Source: Numida meleagris
Taxonomy: Eukaryota > Chordata > Aves > Galliformes > Numididae
Length of the DNA stretch: 64,000 nt
Assembly: GCF_002078875.1 (NCBI RefSeq)
Contig: NC_034411.1
Span: 6,813,986 to 6,877,985, forward strand
Reading direction: 5' to 3'
This document shows, piece by piece, positions 45,291 through 58,980 of this stretch. Numbering within the stretch: position 1 is the first letter of the stretch; each line of letters starts with the position of its first letter. Both the position numbers and the translations under genes were made by a program. The notes beneath the pieces were generated by a model. It did not search any database and was not told the origin of the DNA. It was given only the letters and a program-made list of their open reading frames with translations.

Positions 45291-45680
45291 GAGCAGGTGA
45301 GAAAAAGCACCTAATTAGCTAAATTTATTAATATGCTGCTTGCTTTTTTTTTTTTTTTTTAGAGAGAGGATACAGATACATTATAGAGGTGAAACATGAC
45401 TTTTGATGATCAAGCAAGCAGTGATTAAATAAGGTTAATCCTCATTTTATATGCTAATAGGATATTTATAATCTCAACTGCATATCCAATTTAGCTATTT
45501 TATTTTCTGTTGTTAAGAAAGTATTTCTTATTAGTGAAAGAGAATACCCCTACGTTCACTGCAGATGCTATTTTAATTGGGCTCAAGTGCATTGTGTGTA
45601 ATTAGTCCACTTCTCTAATATTTCATCTATAATTACACGATGAACAATGTACTTAAATTTCAGAAGGGCTGCCAGTTTAA
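45291..45680. promoter_or_regulatory. Candidate conserved noncoding element
   Basis: AT-rich unique block interrupted by a T17 run (45344-45360). Cores include CCTAATTAGC near 45310, AGTGATTAAATAAGG near 45420, ATATGCTAATAGG near 45450, a TTTTAATTGGGC segment near 45570 and a GTAATTAGTCC segment near 45598. No repeat or exon was recognised. Regulatory role is inferred from texture and homeodomain-type cores. Confidence 0.38.
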
Positions 45681-48600
45681 TTTCTTCTTAAAAAAAAAAA
45701 ACAAAAAACTGCTAATTAATTGGTGACCCTTCCCATGGACAAATAATTCATATTGTAGCCCAGCCCAGAGCTCTCGGAAGACTGTTTCTTCAGAAGCCTG
45801 AACACCTCGTTTTGCCACACCACCTCTGACATGGCATGCAAGAAAACACCCACACCACCCACCTGGATCCCCCAGGACCACCATTAGAGGTCTCCTACTA
45901 AGATGGGGTGGGACTTCAGCGGCCATTTTAGACAATGCTGGCCATCAAGAATGAATAACTGGATGCGGTTTTATCCCACTCACCTAACAGATTGCATCCA
46001 TGGCTTTAGAGGAGACAGAAATGCGGTGGATGGGGGAGCACTCCCATTCTCCATCACATTGGCCCAGACAAAAGAAAAAGAAATAGCACTGAACACGGAG
46101 CCGTTGAATTTGTTGTGATCCTATCAGCAGGACTGAAAGGTCGGGACTTGTGCCCTCCTGAAAATGTCAGGACAAGGTGCTCTTTGGAGGATGGAGAGCA
46201 AGCTGAGCTTTCTAAGAGGAAAGAAGTGTAATGTAAAAGACAGCATGTGGGGGAAATATTTTCCTCTAAGATACCTGCGCTGATGTCACCAGTTGCTCAC
46301 TGCGCTGCCAAGCTTACTGTTTTTTACGGAAAAGAAAGGATAGAAGCACAGAGGTGCCTGTGTAGAGAAGGACTTTCCCCCTCTGCACCGTCACTGCCCC
46401 ACAATGATAGGAAGCCATTGAGCAAAAAACATAGGGGCATACACATTTTTTAAATGCACAAAGCCATACCTGATTACGTTGAGTGTGCAGAATCTTTATC
46501 TTGTGCTCCTCAGACAACTGTACCGCAAGTGCTGCTGCACAACTTTGCTCAGGATTTCCTTCTGGAAGGGCAACTCCTCCTCAGATGTAGCCCAGATCCA
46601 GACCAGAGTTAGCAGGGAAACTGCAGCCACCTTGAGGTTAGCTGTCCCATTGCTGCCCCTGCAAGCTGTCACTACTGGTCATGTCCATCCTCTGCTAGCC
46701 CATTGCAGGGCTCACAGCTGAAGGAGCCACACTGCTGCCAAAATCTGATGATCTATAAGCTTATTGAAAGGGGTATCCTCGAAAGGAACAGAGAACACGC
46801 AAGCTTAATCTTCCTCCCATCACTTGTCTAAGAACAACAACAGTTGAGAGAGAAAAAAATATTAACACCCAGAGAATACCCTTGCCTGGGAGGACAGAAC
46901 CTGGTTTGCCTTTCTGGTTGTTCTCATCCCAGAAGTTAGACCTTCCCATGGGGCGTGGAGCAGGCAACCCAAGCTGGCACAATAGCCAGCAAAGGGGCAG
47001 TGCCTTTAGCACTCTGAATGCCTTCTGACAGGTGAAAGAAGGTGGTGAGCCACCCATAGCCAGCAGAAGACAGTGGTGAGGAAGACATCATGCCCCACTC
47101 CCCAGCACTGGAGGCTGTGGTAAGTGTGGGGCCATAAAGATTTGGAGAAACCAGAGGTTGCAGAGTACCCTGGGCTAAAATAATTTTCTCAAAGCGCTGC
47201 TCTCCAACCACCTTCTCCCTCTGAGGTCTCCTAGGACCACGTTGCCCCTTCCCAGAGCAGCTCTGCCAGGAGCCAGCACTTTGACTGCAAGTTTTTCTTC
47301 TTCCCAGGACATGTGAAAACCTAGCTACTAATTGGGGAAGGGTGGCTTTTATTTCCCCTCCCAAAAAAACAGCCTGACCTCTTCCCATCTGCGGGGGAAA
47401 GCCAAATCGCTACCAATCTGGCTCCGACTTGAACTAGCTCCTTCTGCCCAGAAGTTTATTTTTCAAAACAAGCGTGCCTGCAACACACTGTTTATTTAAA
47501 ACACAGTACAAATGCCAGTAACCCAACATTCACAGGGAACAGCACCCGGAGGTCTCCCGCTTAGCACTTTAGAGCTATTAAGTAAATCAGGGGAAAATTC
47601 CTCAGGAAATGATGGGGTTAGGCCTGATGGGCATCCCCGGGTGATTAAATGCAACTTAATGAGGTCACGGGTGACAGATTTGGGTGCAGAACTGTTTAAA
47701 TAGCGTGCAAAAAAATAGATGTTCATAGCACACAGGGGATTGGAATCGAGGCTGGTTGCATTATCCCGTGGCACAAAAACATGCTAGAAAACATGGCCTT
47801 TGTCCTGCTGAGTGCCAATTCGAACAGCAAGTGGAGATGGGGAACTGCAAGAAAAACTGTGGGCATGAAAGAGCGACAAGCCTGACTTGGCCAACACAAA
47901 GTCAAAGATAAATGGTAAAAAATGTCAGTGCGCTGGGATTATTTTTTAGTTTGTTTTTTAATTCAGAAGTCGGGAAAAATAAATGACGGTAAGGTTTCAG
48001 AGACCAGAAGGAATGGAAAAAAACGTTAAATTCCAGCACACTTGAGTTTTTTTACATTCGTCCTTAAAAACTTACGCCATTGAGCAAACATTAGAGGGGC
48101 TCTCAGCGAGGAGAGGTCTGGACAGTGTCATGAGTCAAGGATGGCCCAGCATCACTTTGATTTCTTAGAGGTTAGAGAGGAGGATTTCAGCCACAAAGCC
48201 TTATTCCCACCCCCCCACACACACCATGTATCTAATAGAAAATGGTTCCCTTGATCGAAGGAGCTAAATTCTGCTGTCATTCTGCAGGACTGCGGGATAA
48301 TTACATTGACTTCATCTCAGCACTTCGTTTCTGCTGATACGTCTGTCAAGGACAGGAGGGGATGCATGGTCTCTCACTTTCTCAAGTAACCCTTCAACAC
48401 CCACCCAAGAGGGGCTTCTTACAACCCACCACCACCGAATTGCCATGGAAAGAGGATCCTGGCTAGCATCCCACCAGCAACAGGCCATTCTGTGGGGAGG
48501 AAAAAGGGAATTTTTGCCTTTGTTGTCATTAGTTTGTGGCCCAGAAGGCTTTTCCATTGTGCTCGGTTGGCCAAGAATGACCCTCTGTTCCTTCCCAAAC
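45681..48600. other. GC-moderate unique sequence, nothing recognised
   Basis: An A-run lies at 45688-45706. Minus-strand frames of up to 150 codons (47388-46936) lack domains. The AT-richer part at 47930-48070 has T- and A-runs. No transposon was recognised. Confidence 0.5.
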
Positions 48601-49150
48601 AGTAAGCCGATGCCTATAGGTTTTTGTGTGTGGTCAACAATGATGCAATATATCCTCCCAGCTGGCAGCAGCCCCCCTTCTCTATTTATTGTGCTATGTT
48701 ATTAGTCATACAATTCACCTGGTAGAGAGTGACTTGCATTCACTGTGAAGAATGAAGATTTTACCAGTTGACTATTTTTAAAAAAAAACTAGAACCCATA
48801 TTAGATGGAAAGGGAAAGGCCAAAGGGAAATTATTGCTATTTTAGACAGCAGCATAAATTTTCTTCCTATTTTTAACCTAGCTTTTAATTTAATAAGTTT
48901 TATGACCCTTATATTAAGTACATATGTTTTACAAGACATTGTGTCCCTTGAGTCACCCTGAATTTGCTCTACTATAGCAGAGTTAAATGAATGAATACTG
49001 TGTTTCTGATTTCAGCTCACCCCTTATTTGATCCTTATATAGTCAATAAACCCTCATAGAAGCATGGAGCAACTGAATTAAGCAGCGTGCCAACACTGTG
49101 TTTGTGAACTCTCTGTTAGCCTTTAAAAGGGAATTAGTAAATTGCTATTC
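48601..49150. promoter_or_regulatory. Candidate conserved noncoding element with MEF2-type site
   Basis: AT-rich unique block. CTATTTTTAA at 48772-48781 fits the MEF2 consensus YTAWWWWTAR. A TTTTAATTTAATAAG segment (about 48883), a TTATATTAAGTAC segment (about 48909) and GGAATTAGTAAATTGC (about 49130) add homeodomain-type cores. Function is inferred. Confidence 0.32.
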
Positions 49151-50363
49151 TCTTATTCAGACCCTACTACAGCACTGCCAGGTTTCACGTGCTGTTTACA
49201 AGGAATAAATGGGGATATAAACAACGCTTTTGAAAGTATATCTCACCAATACTATTTTCCATATGATAATTCGATAGGAGGGTCAAGTTTTCTTTGCACC
49301 TCCATATCTCACCTCCAAAACTTATTTTTTTTCCTGTTGCTCTTTGGAAACTTGGAAAAAAAACCAAGAAGATTGAATCAGTCCTGCACAGGTTATGGAC
49401 TATTCCAAAACAAATGCGGTTTCAGGACGACAATGGGATATCTTTTCAGAAAATAAACCTTTAAACAAAGGTCAACCCTGCTTTCCCAATATCAGTAATC
49501 CTTTCATCAAAATTGGGGCACGTGGATGACTGCAGAATCATGCCAAAAAAATGTAAAGCCTGCTACAAACAAAATAGAAGCAAATTGGAAGATTAATCAA
49601 ATTACCTGGAATGGATCCCTTTAAAAAACTAAGAAACCCCTCTGCCCCCTTATACTCAGTGCCTGCAGAGAAAATAAGCATGCAGCAAGATGATTATATT
49701 TGGGTGCATTTACCCTGTTTATTTAAGTAATGCACCAGGGCAGCTTTTCACCACAGGTTTGCAATGGTGGCGAAACACAAAGATTAGAAAGGGATAGTTG
49801 ATGTTTTCTCCTCGGTGGGAAGCATGAGTTGTTGATTGGCTTCGTACCAGCCTAGTGTTCCTCCCGAATTTAATAAGATCGGTTTAGAAGGGTGTTTTAT
49901 AAATCGGGTGGTTCTAATTTGATTTGAGTACTGGCTCTTAGTGACTTGCCAAAGTTCAGTAAATATGCAGAGCATAGTATATGCACTTTATCTTTGTGTA
50001 TTAGCTCTGACATAAACACAGAGGGGAAAAGTCAAATTTTATACATCAGAAAATGGGTTTGTTGCCAGACATTATAACATTGCCTATTTAATATAACTGA
50101 TATATGTTAAAACGGGAAACCAAATTCAATGAGCTGTTTGTTTCTTTCTACAAATACACTTACATCAGTGACCTCCGAGGACATGACCTTAAAATGTAAC
50201 TAGATGTTTAAAAGAACCTCAAAGATCTATATAAGACATTAATGTTTGTGTCAGAGGGCAGCATACAAGCATGTATATATTCAGTTGTCTATATGTCGAC
50301 TGCTATATTTTTTATTGTTACAGGAAGCCAGCCAAAGTCCCAAACAGGAAAATTATCAGCTCC
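49151..50363. other. AT-rich unique sequence, possible conserved blocks
   Basis: ACCTTTAAACAAAGGTCA at 49457-49474 combines a SOX/TCF-type AACAAAGG with a nuclear-receptor-type AAGGTCA half-site. The 50040-50230 part is AT-rich with ATATAACTGATATATG. No gene was recognised. Confidence 0.3.
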
Positions 50364-50384
50364 TTTTTTTTTTTTTTTTTTTTT
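50364..50384. repeat. T21 homopolymer
   Basis: Twenty-one T in a row by direct count. Confidence 0.95.
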
Positions 50385-53300
50385 CTGGCATGGTCCTGTT
50401 TAAGACTAGAGGCATGACCTTAAGTTAGAACATATTTTAGCCCTATTCGGTAACCATTTGGGCACCTTGTGCATGCTGTCCAATGCTAACTCTTGCTGGG
50501 GAGAGTTAGACCCTCGCAGAGATCCCTGCAGTGGAGAGGTAGAGCATGCACCCAGGTTTTAGTTGCGGATGGGGTTCCCAGGAAAGACCTAAAATAGAAG
50601 GAACGACCCTTTTAGCCAGACACAGGGAACTCCTGGTCACCTCTCCAGGGACAAACCGATGTCAAGTTCTGCTGTCTGTCAGGATTAAGTGCCTGTTTGT
50701 TTTTTCACTAACATGTGGCTTGAGAACAAAGCAGCTCAAATCTCCTCCATTCTTAACAAAGCATCTCAAATTGCTGAGTAAAATTCCTTAATCCCTCCTC
50801 TTAATCTGAAAACACCAACACCACATGGTGACACTGAGGTCTTTCTTTGTCCACCATAGAGCACCATTGACACAGACTTTTGATTTGGAGAGAACCTTTT
50901 CTTCAGCAGCCTGTTATCAGAGGGAAACTTCAGGTGCTTTGTTCCCAGAGCAAGGCTGCCCAAGTCATTTTCCTTCCACATCTTTTCATTCCGAACGAGA
51001 CTCTTAAAACTAGAAAGGAACAGACCTACATGATTTTTCACCTCCATAAACACGAGTGGTAAAACATAAGGTGAGCTTCTCCATCATGCTCCAGAGGCTC
51101 AGCCAGAAGACCCAGCAGCTCTAAGACAACTAGAACATGCTCTTCCATCAGTATGAGCAAGCATACTGGGACTAGAAAGTAAGCAAGAAAAACACCTGAT
51201 CTGGAACGGACTGCACTGTTGTAACCAAGCACAACAAAGAAGTCTAAACTTGAGGTGGTTAGACCATCATTCCTACATAAAACCCAGCTCTTACCATGGA
51301 CGTACGTTTCTGCTATCATTTAATCCTAAAAATAAAAACAAAACAAAACAACTCAGGTCCAAATTTCTGCTAGGAAAGCTACAGAAGTTGCTACTTGCTT
51401 TTCAGTCACTCCTCCTAATATCTGAACTATTCTCCTACTTCTTTTCTTTCCTACTGTATTGCCAGTGCTGGTTTTATTTACCTTGTCTGAGCAGCAACGC
51501 AATACCAAGGGGGTGAGATCAGAGGTCTGCCTGGCTGGTGGTGATCAGAAATGGTCAGCCAGGGAAGAGCACAAGTGTATGATGGCAGCAACACTTCCCC
51601 CATGCACTCTCCCAGTCCATCCTCTCTGTGGGAGGTGTGATGAGAGATGGGCAAAGTTCTCCATAAGACATGAGTCAATCAAATACACGGAAATTTTCCA
51701 TATAAAACCTGGGCAAAGAGGGGAAAAGAAAAGATGGTTTTCACTTCAGTCAACTTTATTCCTCTTCCTTTTGCTGATCTCAGTCACTTCCTTTGAGGTT
51801 TAGCAGCACAGGCTGATGAACAGAATTGTATGCACCATTAATTACCTTGTCCAACTTTGATCTATACTCCCCAAAAATTAGTTTGTGCTCTGTGCTCTCC
51901 TGTTTCTGACCTCGTTAATGTATGTGCCTGCCTTCAAGCTCTGCTTCCTGTAAGAGCTCTATAGGACCCAGAGTACCCCCTCTAATCAGAGCTGGGTCAG
52001 CCACAGAGTCAGGACTTTCATCCCAAAAGCCAAAAGGGCTCCATCAGGAGCAGCAACCGACTCTCCATGAGAAAACTTGTAGCAAGCTTTCTTCCTCTCC
52101 TCATCAAATAAGACACCAAGAAGAGCTACGGAGGGTCTGCTCATGAAAAATAACTCAGGGTTTTTAACCAGCAGTAGTCAGCTGGAAAACATAACTCAAT
52201 GCTGAGTGCTTACATGCAGCTGGAGCAAACTGGTGTGAAACAGCACATAGGGCAGGTGGACACAAGGATGCACAGCACGCACGGGAGTGCAGATTTCTAC
52301 AGTGCCTTTCTGGTTGGTAGATATTATTGGGTTCATATCCTTCAAGATGCCAAGGACAGAGGCTGCAATTAACAGAAAGACAACCAAGAAAGCAACTCTG
52401 TCTGGGCTACAGAGTGTAGACCATCATATCACCATGCTGAAAACTTGGTCATGTAAGAGGTTTTTGAGGGATAAGGGATGGCTTTTGAGACTGGAGAGGC
52501 AAAGGCTACCAAATATTTTCTCATCTCTCACTCTACGTAGAAACATGCCTAAAAAGTAAAAAGCAGTCCCAAGAGGATCTCAGGAGACAGCAAGTTAAAA
52601 AAATCCTTATAGATGTTGAAGGAAAAAACATGAGTAGCTACATTGTTCAAGGATGCTCGAACCAGCCTCTGCAATTCCCTCTTAATGATAAATCTTGGGA
52701 ATCTAATTTCTTTTAATTAAATGATAACAGTAACTTAGCAAGCAAGCAGACAGAATGAGGCCAGGATAGCCTTTTTCTAGAAAAACTGCAAACAGTAGTT
52801 TACAGAATAACATTGACTCTCAAGCTATCCTAAAGAGGTGGCTGCAAAGAAAGCTGTGAGGTTAAAAAGGAGAGAGCAAGGTGCACGTGCACATGGGGAG
52901 TTAAGGGACTGGGGTGGATGGGAGCTGGCAGGGCTCAGAGAGGATGAAAGACCCTTTAGCACAGATGGGGATGACTAATCGCACACAACATAAGCACAGG
53001 TCAAAGCCTTGGAAAAACAGATATTACGGAACAGCTTCCTCCAGAAAGATTTCCACATCGCTCCTGCGGGCAATGAGACTGCACACTTGAACCATGAGGT
53101 AATGGCAGGCTTTTATCAAATCAGTCCCGCAGAAATGCTAAGACACTGAGAACATCTCATTAGCCAGAATTCCTCCATCATCAGGGTGGAAAATGTGCCT
53201 TGGAAAACACACCCACCAAAGAGACATTTTTGAGTCAGTGAAGAGCAGGCAGCCATCACTGCTGCGTGCCTTTCTGGACCCAGCAACAGCAGCTCGGGGC

Positions 53301-54106
53301 CTCAAGAACTAGTTAGCTCTCATTTGTATCCATGGAAGGCAATGTCTCCACTGAAGTCAATATAGTTTCACTGAGGTGAGATCAAATTAGGCTCGATGTC
53401 CACAAATCTGAGTGTATTATTTGCCTCAGGGCTGGGGAATGATAACAAAGGGCTCATATATTGGTATCTATATGTGGTCTGTGAAGTATTGCTCTCCTCA
53501 CCCGCCACATCTTTCAACAACAGGCTATGTAGAGTCATACAATTAAAAAGTCATTATGTTTGACATTCCCATGTTGCTGATGTATGTTGTTTTGTGGCAG
53601 AAGAACGTAGCTCTACAGCGGAGAGATTCAAGTGTTGTGAGAAGATGGCTACCAGAAAACGGCTCCTGAAGGTTAAAGAGAGGAAAAAAACACGGAGCAA
53701 CCTGAAGGTATTACATGAGCTTCATAAGAGGCAGCTCTGGGCACGAGCAAAGAAGGTAGCTGGCAAAAATGACAGAGAGGCTGAGGCCCTTGAGAACTTC
53801 CCAGGTGTCCTTTTCCCAGTGTGGCACCAACTGTTGGCTGATGGCCTCGCTGGTGACAAATGGGGTCAGGAACACAAAGTGTCCACTTTGAGGACTTGAT
53901 ATCCATAGCTCTGGCTGTTATCAGCAGCTACAGATATCGAAGGTTTTATGTTTGCACTGCACCAACCTGAAGCATAAAACCTGCTTGGTGATGCTGGTGC
54001 TCCCAATTTTGCTGCCTTTTTCTAATTTTCCACCACTTGGACTTTTAGCCTCATACCATTCCCACCAGCTCTGGGGCAAAGCATGCACATGAAACTGTAA
54101 TAGGAG
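50385..54106. other. GC-moderate unique sequence, nothing recognised
   Basis: Open frames of 60-114 codons overlap on both strands. The 101-codon plus-strand frame at 53594-53899 is lysine- and arginine-rich in its first half but matches nothing I know. No transposon was recognised. Confidence 0.5.
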
Positions 54107-54128
54107 CACACACACACACACACACACA
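54107..54128. repeat. (CA)11 microsatellite
   Basis: Twenty-two bases of uninterrupted CA repeat by direct count. Confidence 0.95.
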
Positions 54129-54489
54129 TAGATAGGCACCCCATTTTTATAGCCCATGGGTGAGTAATAAGCCAGGGCTCCATATCCCCCTCATGGTATG
54201 ATATAACTCTCAATCACATTAATTAAATTAATACGGCCCACGCTAACGAAAACCACAAAATACTATTTCAGTGTCCATGAGCACATACATTTTGATAATA
54301 TCAACTTGTCATTCTGATGTTCCTTTCTACACCAAATACTAGCAATGTAAACATATCTAACACCGCTTTCATCATAACAAAGGGAATTCTGTATCAGCAC
54401 CAGACTGAACGCAGACTGACTTGTATAAGCAGCAAGCTCCAGAAACATTCAGCCATACCAAGGCTTGCCGAGCCCTCTACAAATGCTCC
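54129..54489. other. Unique sequence, nothing recognised
   Basis: AT-moderate sequence with a CACATTAATTAAATTAATACG stretch near 54215. No gene or repeat was recognised. Confidence 0.4.
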
Positions 54490-55100
54490 TCCTATCTAAT
54501 CTTTTTAATCTACTTTTAAGGTACATTTTTGGCTCGCGTTTTGTTTTAGGTTGTTTTTTAATTATTATTATTATTCTTTCCCTGCGTGATTAGCCATCCA
54601 GGAAATGTTTAAATTACAAAATCATAAGGTTTAAAAGATTTATAGATCAAATTATATTAACCTAATGCAATAGGCCAGCCATACGGAAATTAGAAGTCTT
54701 TATATTATATTTCGGTTATTAAATTTCTCCCTTTATACTATTTAGTTTGTTTGGAACAGTACGGTTTTGCTGTCTGATGTCAGAACCCGCAGAGTAACCA
54801 AGCAAAAATAAATGACTTAGTCCTTGGTTCAAAGAAATTATAGGTTACTAGCATAATTAATTTTGTGTTTAATTACTGCAGAATGAAACAATTCAACAAT
54901 ATCCAATCAATCCTCGGAATGACAGAACAGAAGGTCAGCAGTTGCTAAGTCAATTGTTTTGAAAGAGAAATTTATGTCAGGTTCTCTTTTATGTGCTGGA
55001 GAAAGAAATTGGATAAAAGTGGTCAAGCAAACATTAATTAATTGTATAAATGTAATCCTGTTGTCATGCAAAATCACAGAGACTCCAGGCAGAGCGTTCA
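54490..55100. promoter_or_regulatory. Candidate conserved noncoding element, long
   Basis: About 600 bp of AT-rich unique DNA with an (ATT)5 run at 54561-54575. Cores include GCATAATTAATTTTG near 54851 and GTTTAATTACTGCAG near 54868. TGACA-type cores occur near 54777, 54917, 54974 and 55062. AACCAAG and CTTGGTT (54796-54829) form a spaced inverted pair of chance-level size. No repeat family or exon was recognised. Confidence 0.38.
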
Positions 55101-58100
55101 AATTACTGGGTACACATCAGTCAGGAATACCCAGAAATGGCCTCCTCTACTTAAGGCAGTGATAATAAAAGGATCGAGAGGTAAACGGGGATGTCAGCAG
55201 ATTGGTTTTCGAAACACCTGCATGAGCCGACCGGCTCAGACCGCAGCCTCCAGACACAAGTCCACATCACCCAGTCTGCGGCCGCATCACCCAGACCATG
55301 ACCCCACTCAGCTCCTTGGTGCAGCCCTCCGAAACGGCTGTTCCTGCCCTGCCTTTCCCAAATCGACATGCCAAGCTACCTGAGCAGAGATGTCATCCAA
55401 ACCAAGGGCAGCAGCCTCTCTTGGTTGGTTTTTGTTTGTTTCTGTGGTTGGCTTTTGTTGGTTTTGTTGCTGTTTGTGTGTTTAATCTTAGCTGCTAGGT
55501 ATTCCACAAGTTGTATTGTATAATAGCACTGCCTTTAAGAGTTCTGTGGCTGTACACCCCCGTTTCACATGGAGGTCCCAGCCACCCACACTGACATCCT
55601 GCTGCCTCTCCCAGTAGAGCCATGCATTTCAGAGACCCCACCTGCACTTTCAGTGGTTTTCTTGAGCATTGCTGATCAGGTGTTCGTTCCCAAGATGAGA
55701 ATTTCCTATAGGGCTCAGCCATCATTCTGACCCAAAGTGCCATTTTCAGTGTATCAGTCTCCTTTGCATGTCATGCCAACAGCACCAGAGGTGCCAACAC
55801 TCTACATCATCTTCATTGTTCTTTAAATGAGCTTATGAACCAGTTTTTAACAGCTTGTTCTCATATTTGATGTTTTCACCTTCACCTGGGGGCTACAGAG
55901 GGGATAATGTGTTGGCCCAGCCACCCATGCCCAACTGGGCATGGCTATGAGGTCTGGGAGACAAGAGTCAAGTGAGCTTGCTGCATTGGCTCTGATGTCT
56001 CCTCAAGACCAGTCTGTCCCAGCACCTGGTGTTCCTTACCCAAGCTCTTGTGATAATGGTCAATGCTTTACTGTCACACCTGGAAATTAAGGTGCAACCT
56101 TGCCTGTAAACTAAACTGAGGTGCACAATGCTCCAATTTTGTCACCTCTGGCAGGAAGTGGTCCTGGAGCACACTGGATGCCCCAGCATTGAGTCCCCCC
56201 CAGCTCACCAACAGTTTTGTTTGTGCTACCAGCGCCCTGCAAAGATGACCTTAGAAGCAACTCTGCAGTACTTTGAGAGCTTTGTCCTCAAGTGTTTCCA
56301 TGGTACTGACAAGGTACCGGGTGCTGAGCCGCACCTTGCTGCAGCTCAGCACCGCTGGCTGAAGGGGAAACCAAGCAGACGAGGAAGGAGCAAACGGTGA
56401 ACTCTACAGCACCGCACTGTCATTCCGAAGCCTCATCCAGGGCTCAGCCCTTCTTTTTCCATGAGGGATGCCAAAACATTTCCAGATTAAGCAAGTACAC
56501 AGCTGTATACTTGTTTAAAATGTATATATTACAGGAGGAACCAAAAGATGGCAACGAGTGGGAAGTGTTCACCATTCAAGAGCCCTGGCATGGCCCCTTG
56601 TGATGTTACTATGGTTTTTCCGGGTAAACAACCCTATGGAAAAAGTTACTGAGCTTGAGCAGGGGCCGATTTCTAAATCCTCGCAGGGCAGCCAGCTTAA
56701 ACTTCTGGGACACAAATGCTTTAATGGTGAAATGACAACACAAAGGTCCACACAATTTCGTTCTTTTAACTGTAACTTTGCAACAGAGGCTGAAAGCAAC
56801 TGCTTTCTCTATAGAGTGACACTTCCTGTGAAAGGCAAAGGCATTGAAAGTGATTTCCAAACCTGCTCCCAGAGAGGTTGTTTTATGTTTCTGCTATGCT
56901 TGAGTCCAGACTGAAGATGCCAACATTACTAACCTTTGAAATGAGGGGGTTTACATTCAGAGTGTTGACATAACCTTAGCTACAGCAGAATAAGAAATGG
57001 TACTGGAAGGTGGAAATGTATATTTTTGGAAATAGATTTCATTCTGACAACCCTATAACAAACAAGTGAAATTTTAATACTGTGCTTTGATGAAAAATGA
57101 GCTGCTGAATAAACACCAGGCTAATTCACAAAGAGCAAGCTCAGCCTGTTTAGTATTTCTTGAACTGTCCCAAAAATTCCATTGATCACTAGTGATGCTG
57201 TGAATAGAAAATTCCTGCAATTTTCAAAGGAACCAGGAGAATCTCACTGGGGTTTGCCTATCAAACTCTTAGACACTTTTGAAGCTCCCAGGCTAAAACA
57301 TAATAAATCAAATATGAAATTGTATAGTGCAGGGCTGAGTTGGAACCTATGATTATGCGGTCTCTTCCCAGGATTGTTTCATTTTTTTGTCAAGTATTCT
57401 GTTTCTACTTAATTACCGTGTCCTCCACCAAGAAGTCAAACATCTCTCCCTTGATCAATCAGCTATTTGGGCAGAAGTGGACAAATGCTTCACGTATTAG
57501 CAATTACATCGTTCTCCCGTTTGGTGCTGACGTATGATACCACATTTGGGTCTCAAAAAACTAAGCCCATGACACGCACAATGCTAAAATAAAATGCCAT
57601 GTTCTGGGGCTGAGTCCCCCAGTGGGCCCCTTGCTGCTCTCCTGGATTTCTTCGGCTTGGTTATGAAAACAGCAAGATGTTGGATCTATTGTATTAAGTA
57701 CAACTCCAGCTGAAAGATCAAATGTTTATTCACAAGCATTTATGTAAAAACGAAAGCTGAGAATCTTTCATTACATTCCTCTTATTTGTGTTAAATTCCT
57801 TTTCTATTGGATACGTTCTGTACTTCTTTCACCCATTCTCCCCCGTACCAACCCTACTCTCTGAGAAGCCAACAAGCCCCTAAAAAACGAGCTGCTCGGG
57901 CTAAGCACAAACAGCAGCAGCGGGCCTCATTCTTCAATAAATGCACCTTTGTTTCCCTGACCGGTGGCTGTGCCCCGAGCCCTGAACCCGCCGTCCCAGG
58001 GCGCCAGGCGAGCTCGGACCTGAATTCACCGGCACTACCAGCAGCAGCACTGGCTGGTGAAAAGCCGCCTTTATTTCCCTGCTCACCCTCACGTTAAAGC

Positions 58101-58980
58101 AAGCCACTTCCCACCGCCCAGCCTTCCCCCACCGCTAAGCCCTGCAGGCTGCGAGGCAATTTGGTAAAGCAGGCCAGCTACTGCCAAGGGGCAAATCACC
58201 AATAAAATGAAGGTAGCTTTGGTTTGGGGCTCTTTGCTTTGGTTGGCATCTTGATTTCAAGCCGATGGGGGAGTTTGGGATAATTTCACGTTAGTCAGAG
58301 TTAAAACTCCGGCTGCCCGGTCGCGGTGCTATTTTAACCCAAGTTTCTATCTTTCCCACACTTCTCCCTTTTAGCACAGACATGCTTTCAGCTGACAAGT
58401 CCTCCCTCAATACAGCATTTTATTCCTGTCCTTTCATTTGTCCTCCTTTTCCCAGAAAGTGCTCTGGGACACAACATCTGTCCTTCCCCCCTCCTTTAAC
58501 TTTCTTAAATATATATCATTTTCAGCTGGCCCAGAATCCAGGTCCCCTTGTTGCCTCACTTCTTGCTTGCCTATGCCTACCTTTAAAAGCTTTGTAAAAC
58601 AAAGATAAAGGAAAGAAAATGATGATGGTGTAGGTGTCTGAGCCAGGCTTGGCACAGAGAAAAACAACTAAAAAATTGCTGTATAACTTGAAGTCAACTT
58701 TTTGCACTATGAAACGATGCAGCTGTGACTTGACCCATTCTGCAGCGATCTTGCTCATTTTTAAATGCTGCCTACCGGAATCACTCAAAACTTTTGCTTC
58801 ACTCTGCGTGCGCAAACAGGAGTGAATCCCTTAACAAATGCTAAAAAGATTTGCATATTTACAGCTGGGAGCTGCTCCTTTAACTCCTTTGAAATGCAGA
58901 CACATGCAGTCCCCCGCATTGCTCCCAAAGCCAGCAGGGCTGCGTTCTCTACCACTTGCACAGAGCCTAGTTCCAGACCT
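55101..58980. other. GC-moderate unique sequence, nothing recognised
   Basis: Contains a GCGGCCGC octamer at 55278-55285 without a dense CpG patch around it. A 20-bp inverted repeat with a two-base centre (CCATGCCCA/TGGGCATGG) lies at 55925-55944. AT-richer stretches occur at 57000-57350 and 57680-57810. Frames of 60-118 codons on both strands lack domains. Confidence 0.5.

Noticed and set aside
53594..53899. Lysine/arginine-rich frame of 101 codons
   Set aside because: The composition comes from purine-rich sequence. There is no recognisable protein and no splice or promoter context.
55925..55944. 20-bp inverted repeat CCATGCCCA/TGGGCATGG
   Set aside because: About two such repeats are expected by chance, and the halves do not fit the p53-type consensus.
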